NCBI GenBank assembly: GCA_005281725.1
Contig: SSBO01000004.1
Span: forward strand, 682,001-746,000
Direction: 5' to 3'
From: Wuchereria bancrofti
Taxonomy: Eukaryota > Nematoda > Chromadorea > Rhabditida > Onchocercidae
Length of the DNA stretch: 64,000 bases
Part shown: positions 58,001 to 64,000 of the stretch, in pieces
Layout: each line of letters opens with the position of its first letter
Position numbering within the stretch: the first letter of the stretch is position 1
Made by a program: the position numbers and the translations under genes
Notes under the pieces: model-generated
Seen by the model: only the letters and a program-made list of their open reading frames with translations
What the model was told of the DNA's origin: nothing
Databases searched by the model: none

Positions 58001-59121
58001 TGAGGAAAAATTCAATTAGTCACTCGTCAGCAATGCTCATCGCCTCTTAATATTAGATGAAGTAAAGGTGCTCAATCTGCGTTGCGACATGCCTCTTAGG
58101 GTGTTAAAATGTCTCTCTTTTTATTCAAAATGACAAATTTGCTATTTAACAGGAATTTTGGAAAGAAAACCTTTTTAAAATTTTAAATTTTAATAGGTTG
58201 ACAATCTTGAGAAAGAAATGGAGGAAACACGACAGGAATGCGATGAATTAAAAAAAACTTTAGCTTCTTGTACACAACAACGATGCACTATTGAAAAAAA
58301 ATGTCAAAATATTCAGAGTAAATTGAATAAAGTAATACTTCCTTTCCAAATATATGTTTCAAAGTGTTTTATCTTTACCATTAAAACTATGATTCGTGAC
58401 CGTTTTTTATCCTGTACAAAGTTCTGCAAGCTTCTTACTTGAAATGGAATGCAGATTCAAATTAATTAAAATTATTTGGTTAATTATCGATTGGCGAATG
58501 GTTACCCAACGTTTTTTGTAGGTGTTTGCTGATTGTTGAAATTATGAAACTTATTTACAGGCACTAGAAGAATTGGCAGAGGAACGTGCTTTAAATAAGT
58601 TGTTACGATCCGATCAGGAAAAGTGGTCTGCAAGATTAACAGAAATGGAAGCGAAAAATGCCAGTTTACACGAGAAATATGTTGCTGTAAGTATCATTTT
58701 ATTATTTAATTATTAGTTATTAAATCGAAGTCTAATATTATGTTTTTTTCAGACAGTGAATGATCTCAATGAACAAATTCGTGACTTAATGATGCACTTC
58801 GAAGCCGAAGCTAAAATACAGGGTGCAGTAGAAATGAATAAAGTTACCGAACAGGTTGCTCTTTTATGTTTAATTTTCTTGAATTGGGAAGTCATAATCG
58901 AATGAGGTAACAATTGCAAAAAAATGGTCGAATGTTGTTTGTGCTTGGATCATTGCAACTAATAATATTTAGTGTTTATTATTTTGCTACTGAGTTTTCC
59001 AAATTGTCGGAAATATTAAATTTTTGTTTCGACTTTTCAGGAAATTAATGAAGGTAGCGTAGTTGTGGCAGATCCACCACAGCGTACCCCAATGCGAAAT
59101 CGGAGACGTAAGAAGAAGTAA
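55049..59121 (+). CDS. brap-2: BRCA1-associated protein homologue (BRAP/BRAP2, RING E3 ligase), 14 exons
   Basis: BRAP2 is a cytoplasmic ubiquitin ligase that binds nuclear localisation signals and restrains Ras-MAPK signalling; in C. elegans it is linked to oxidative-stress responses. Exons: 55049-55133, 55270-55400, 55555-55762, 55978-56056, 56205-56367, 56528-56626, 56876-57030, 57145-57288, 57559-57712, 57817-57966, 58197-58331, 58561-58686, 58753-58854, 59041-59121. They join in phase to 603 residues; human BRAP has 592. In order: an N-terminal IRLEI strand; [11 protein letters not shown] and the BRAP2 RRM-like domain with [20 protein letters not shown] (about 190-215); a RING finger from residue 275 ([21 protein letters not shown]); a ZnF-UBP domain ([38 protein letters not shown]); a coiled coil from about 440 to 590; and a basic tail, RNRRRKKK. 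All zinc ligands I can check are present. Confidence 0.93.
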
Positions 59122-62100
59122 TCTCAGCACATCACTGAAATATGTAGAAAAGCGATTATTTTCTTTTACCTCTTCCCAATTAGCTATGCTATTTCGTAAA
59201 ACTGCTTTTCGAATTTAAATATTATTCTAGAATATATTCCAAAAAAAAAACTGGTGCATTCTTGTCTGTTTTCTGCTGTCATTGATTATCTTATACTTTT
59301 TGCAGTATTTACTGTCTTAACACCATCTTTCCATTCCATACGGCTGAATTTCTTATTGAATACTTTTTATTTGTTAGGTATGAAACAAATTATAGGTTAA
59401 AACCATATGCAGTTTAGAAGATATATATATGCTGTTTTTGAGACCTTGTGCATAATTGTAATTGAATATTTTATGTAAAATCCTGAATAGTTCATTGATT
59501 TATATAGTTTGTAGGATGGAGATCTAATCTGATGATATCTGAAAACGCTAGATTTCATTCCTATATTTTATTATATCGTTAGAAATATGTCTTTGTTTTC
59601 AGGTATGGCTTTTGCCATTTCTATGCGACTGGTCATTTTCTGTTTTTGTTATTGGGTCATTATTTTTTCTCGAATATGTCGACCTAATTTTGAACAATAA
59701 GCAAATGGAGAAGATTCGTGGAGTATGTACTACAATTGTTTGAAAGCGTTTTGACCTTCGAATAGTGGTTTTTCTGGACGACATCAAAATATCTGTTCTT
59801 ACAAAGTTAAATTTGTAAAAAAGAAAAAAAAATGAGAAATAGTGAAGATTTATTGGGTCAACAGCATCATCAGCTGAATAACGAACAGCCGTGTAGTGTA
59901 TCTTGCGGTGACTCTGAGAAAGTGTAAGGAAATGTCTTTGTTGACATCCTTTTCATTCCTTATGACTTCTTATTCGTCACACCTTTACCGCTAAATGTTT
60001 TACGCAGATCTTCCTAGTACGTGATATTGAATTTCCTTTCGAAAAGGTTGCCTGTAACGTTTGTATTTTATCTTTCAGCCTTTTGTTTAATTTTCCAACC
60101 AGTTATTTATGTTTTCATATTTGATAAAAAAAAAAAAAGTGGGTTGATATGATGAATAGAAGATTGGGCTTTAAGCAGCAGAGTTTGCAATTGAAAGTGA
60201 CCGTAGCATCTATATTTTGTCTCCCTTATCAATTTCAAAAATCAGTTCTGAATTTCGAAATATCCACTCCCTCTGAAGTGGCAGCAAAAAATGATATTTT
60301 TTGCTGTAATATTTTTTTGCGTAAAATGTAACGATTTTAACGGAAAAGTTAAACACGAGAAAGAAGTTTATGTTATGATTTGAACTGACTCATCTTTCTT
60401 TCTGAAAAATGTGCGTTACCAAAAAAAAAAAAAATTGTGTCATTGGAGCTTTATTTAAATCTTTTGTTGTTTCTTCATCAATTTTTTAAAGAATCCCCAT
60501 CAAACAGTCTGCTGATCCATTCATGACCGTTGCGGTGAAAAGAGCTCATGTCTGTGAGATATTTAAAGAGTAGGACGGGATCCGAAGTAATTCTTTCGCT
60601 TTTTAAATCTACCTCATAAATCATTGCCTCCTCTTTAAACTATTTGATTTAAAGATTCCCTTCAGTTCTTTTGAAGAGACCTTTCAAATAACCGCATTAA
60701 ATCCTTAAAACCTACCTTAATGATGAATCGAAAAGTAGGCTAAAGATTTCTGGTATGGTTCTTTTTTAAATTTTGCTCTAGAAAATTGATATTTAAGAGT
60801 TTTCATTTTCAAGTAAAGTTTTACAGAAATAGTTTTTGCATTAATGTGCTGTTTGGGAAATCCACCAAATTTTAATTCACAGCAACGTTTACTGACACTT
60901 AGGTCAGTGATAAGAACAAAGGGACAATTAGAGAGCTTGCATCAAATGATAACGACGTCCTCAGCATTCCCTATGTACTTTATCATTTTGCATCTCGAAA
61001 AGGGAATTTTAATTTATAAAGCATTAATAATTATGAATCATGAAGGTCACAGAAACAAATTAACAACTGGTTGATGGCATCACACAATAATGTAATATTG
61101 AAATTAATTCAAGCATTCCCTGCTTAAATTCGTCTTTTTCGGCAATTTTGAATCACTTCATACCAATAACAACATACAGTGTTCGCTGCAGCAATATTTT
61201 TACTGAATTTCATTTTTACCTCCAACAATTATTTCATGAGAAAACTTGACAGCACTCTGCACCTGCATCCTTACTCCATGTACTTTTCAATATTTTCAAT
61301 ATTGTTAGTGTTCAAATATCATTCACAGATTTAAAACTGTTCGCAGGCAGTTCTCTCAATTTTAGAGGGATGATAGCATAATCACGATTTTATGACTGGA
61401 ATTTATAATCCATTCAGTTTATCTGATATTCCAGATGTCGAATGCTGTAACTACTGAACTTTGCCATGCCGTCTTTACTTGAGTAAATCTTCCAACTCTG
61501 ATAAATTTTTCAAACCAAACATCTCCACAAAGATTATTTATAATTTTAAAGTTGTCTTTTCTGATAAATGGGTCAACGATCTCAATAATACTCCCACCTA
61601 AAAATATGTGCACCATTTCTTCGTTGCTCCCTCTATAAACTTCCTAGATAACTGCTACTACTGCTATTACTACTACTACTACTACTACGCCTTTATGCCT
61701 TACTAAACTTATCCCAAACTAGTTTCCTTTAAATGCTGTCAGGATATTTGCTAATGTCTTTTACTTTATTACAGCTCTATGTGTGATCAAATATTCATTT
61801 TGCAAATTTTTATTTAAATCAACAAACTGATCAAATGAATTTAATAATATAGAGGGAAGAAGAGAAACAGTAAACTTTAACTGATGAATAAATTTTATTA
61901 GGTTTTATACTAATTTCATAAAAAGCCAGTTTAAATAACTGTCTTGGATGAAATGTTGCTGTATCTGACATTTACTACATCTGATATCTTTTAGTTATCA
62001 TTTAAAAATCGATACATCTGACACATTCCCTTCTTTCGAAGATTACCACAATCGGTACTCTTACCTCGGTGCATTTAATCACAGTTTATTTTGTTGATTG

Positions 62101-64000
62101 TGCACTTCTCTTTCCCTTTGATCTTATCAGAATTGCACAAGTGGCAGGAATCCATGTCAAATGATAACTTTTCCATTATTTATTTGTGAAATTCCTTCCA
62201 TTAACCATTTCGTGTTAGTGATGGCAGATTTTGTCTTCATATGATGAAGGAAATCTGTTGACAGATTGTGTTTTAAGCATTACGGCGGAACCATTTGAAA
62301 TTTAACTTAGATATCGCAATTCTGGAAGTTCATTCGAACCAGAATATCTTTCCATATGTTTTCCAACTCAATCCATTAAACAGAGCAATTTATTAGCTAG
62401 CATCACTCGACAATCATTTTGGACACTTAGCTGTGTGATGAAAGTCGATGATATTGATCTAGATTGATATAAAGTAGAGGTAAAGGTAAGGGAACTGTTT
62501 ATTATATTACCACTATTGAGATATTCCAGTTCTCAAACGAAGGAGAGAAACAGTTGACTGGGAAAAAGTGTGTTTTGGAAGGCAGAAGAGGTAAATGTGG
62601 AAGTAAAGAATGAGCTGAATATGTTTCAATTGCTGGATGATGACTCATTTTGATTGTGGTTCGTCATAAACTTTGCAGAAATAAGCCAATCAAACGGCTG
62701 TTCAACTTATTCATCCTGAAAGAGTCGTAAATCAAACTCCGTTCAATAAAGTGAAATTGTTAACGGCTTTCTCTGTTATTTAATAAAACTGAAACTAGTC
62801 TTTCAAAGAAACACTAACTCTCGAAAACCATAAGCCCTTATGTCATTTGAAAGTCCCAGGAGGCGGAGAATTTGCATGTAAAGTTAATGATTTGTTTACT
62901 TTGCGAGAAAATTTATTGTTGTCGGGATACTGGCTCAGCGTGGTTGCTTTCCAATCCTCACAATGAATCGATTTCGATTTGTTTGTGTTGAAGGTAAAAG
63001 CTACCATACCTATTGCAGGATTCTTCCCAGCATTATTTCTTTCAACTTCTTATCTCCTTCATGGAATTTCAACAGTTATTTTCAGTCTTTTTATGTGTTA
63101 CATATGGTTTTGTTGTTACTGGGACTGCTATCCTTTATATCACTGTCATGTGATCTTGTAATTAGATCTTGATTTCAAAACTTGAATTTTAAACCGGATT
63201 TGTCCAGTATGAGCGTTGTCATCAACCGCAAATTACTGGCTTCTATTTTAGTCTTTATTTAAATTCACTCTTTATTTAGGATGTATAATTTTTATTTTCT
63301 TTTAATGGAAACAATTCCCGAAAATTCGTTCACTCGATAGACATTGACCGACGATCAATTACAATCAGTTCAGCAGAATGCGTTTGTCAAATAGATTTCT
63401 AAAATTTCATGACACATCTTGTCATGTTTAGCTTGGAACAAATACATTATTATTCTCATCAGAACCCTACTCCTCTACATCATCTACAATATTTCACTAC
63501 ATCAAATAAGCGGCTTAGGAAGAGAGATGTTTTTATCTGAGAACGATGGCTGTTATAAACACAGAATTGATCCTTTCCCTTGCAAAAGAGATCAAATTAC
63601 ATGACAGAGTCTCCATAAGACAGGTCATTTCGTGTCACTGCATTTTCGCATAATACACAAGGAAAAGGAGAATCAGTTTTTATTTGTGATATACATTTTA
63701 CCTTTATACATTCACAGCCGTAACTGAAATTAAATTGTTGAAAATCATTGTTGCAAGAGACGAATTTTTAAAAACAAATTAAAATTCAGTGCTCTTTCCT
63801 ATCTTGTTTTAGAGATCACGGGTAGTTCGTCAGTTAACGGTTTTAAAATAACTCTTATGGCAAAAACTCCTCGACTAAGACATAAGAATTTGTGAGTGAT
63901 CCCGTAATCTCCAAAACATTTTCTAGCTGATAGCACAGCAGTCATTATTATTCCATTGCTGAAATGTAAATATTGTTCTTTTTTTTGAGATGATGGGATT
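59122..64000. other. Intergenic DNA at the end of the window, no gene supported
   Basis: About 4.9 kb including the BRAP 3' UTR. An ATG at 62,963 followed after 31 bases by a good donor (GAAG|GTAAAA) could be a first exon of a gene continuing beyond the window, but nothing downstream joins to it convincingly. A TAC/ACT trinucleotide repeat lies at 61,651-61,688. Other frames are short and AT-driven. Confidence 0.5.
61651..61688. repeat. (TAC)n trinucleotide repeat
   Basis: About a dozen TAC/ACT units with two interruptions (CTGC, CTAT), followed by GCC. It is not inside any coding exon I can support. Confidence 0.85.

Noticed and set aside
61419..61616. 65-codon minus-strand frame with protein-like composition
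   Set aside because: No acceptor, donor, upstream exon or family resemblance could be found, so it does not meet the evidence standard.

Overview
This is nuclear DNA of a metazoan, most probably a nematode. It is strongly AT-rich. Its genes are split into many short exons by GT-AG introns of about 60 to 1,000 bases, and the recognisable proteins are animal housekeeping proteins. Gene size, base composition and intron length fit a clade III (spirurid or filarial) worm, but that placement is inference. I saw no bacterial gene, tRNA, rRNA or CRISPR array.

Layout. The first 14 kb hold no gene I can support, only low-complexity AT-rich DNA, simple repeats, an AT-rich hairpin and one weak ORF near 5.5 kb. 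Two small genes of unknown function follow: a four-exon secreted cysteine-containing protein (14.0-15.7 kb) and a two-exon, single-span membrane protein (19.5-20.2 kb). From 25.5 to 47.5 kb there is a dense plus-strand block: a kinesin-13 microtubule depolymerase (18 exons), a TRIP4/ASC-1 homologue (C2HC5 zinc finger plus ASCH domain), an MTCH-type mitochondrial outer-membrane carrier homologue, and a UBASH3/Sts-like histidine-phosphatase-fold protein whose catalytic residues are replaced. A minus-strand ADP/ATP carrier gene occupies 48.1-50.9 kb. Upstream of it lie a perfect 34-bp palindrome and a GC-richer tract with repeated GTGCAC motifs, then a tentative two-exon orphan gene (52.4-52.9 kb). 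A complete BRAP/BRAP2 (RING plus ZnF-UBP plus coiled-coil) homologue follows at 55.0-59.1 kb. The last 4.9 kb show nothing supportable.

Exon boundaries were set by hand from splice consensus, reading phase and remembered family sequences. For the six multi-exon genes of recognised family, every exon joins in phase and the summed lengths are whole codons: kinesin-13 731 aa, TRIP4 453 aa, MTCH 349 aa, UBASH3-like 417 aa, ADP/ATP carrier 310 aa, BRAP 603 aa.

The genes do not form one pathway. They cover spindle microtubule dynamics, transcription or ribosome-quality coactivation, mitochondrial membrane insertion and nucleotide exchange, and ubiquitin signalling. The points most worth following up are the apparently dead histidine phosphatase, the copied exon fragment inside an ADP/ATP carrier intron, the duplicated signal-peptide segment in the secreted-protein gene, the two small unassigned genes, the 34-bp palindrome with its adjacent GC-rich tract, and a hairpin near 18.9 kb.
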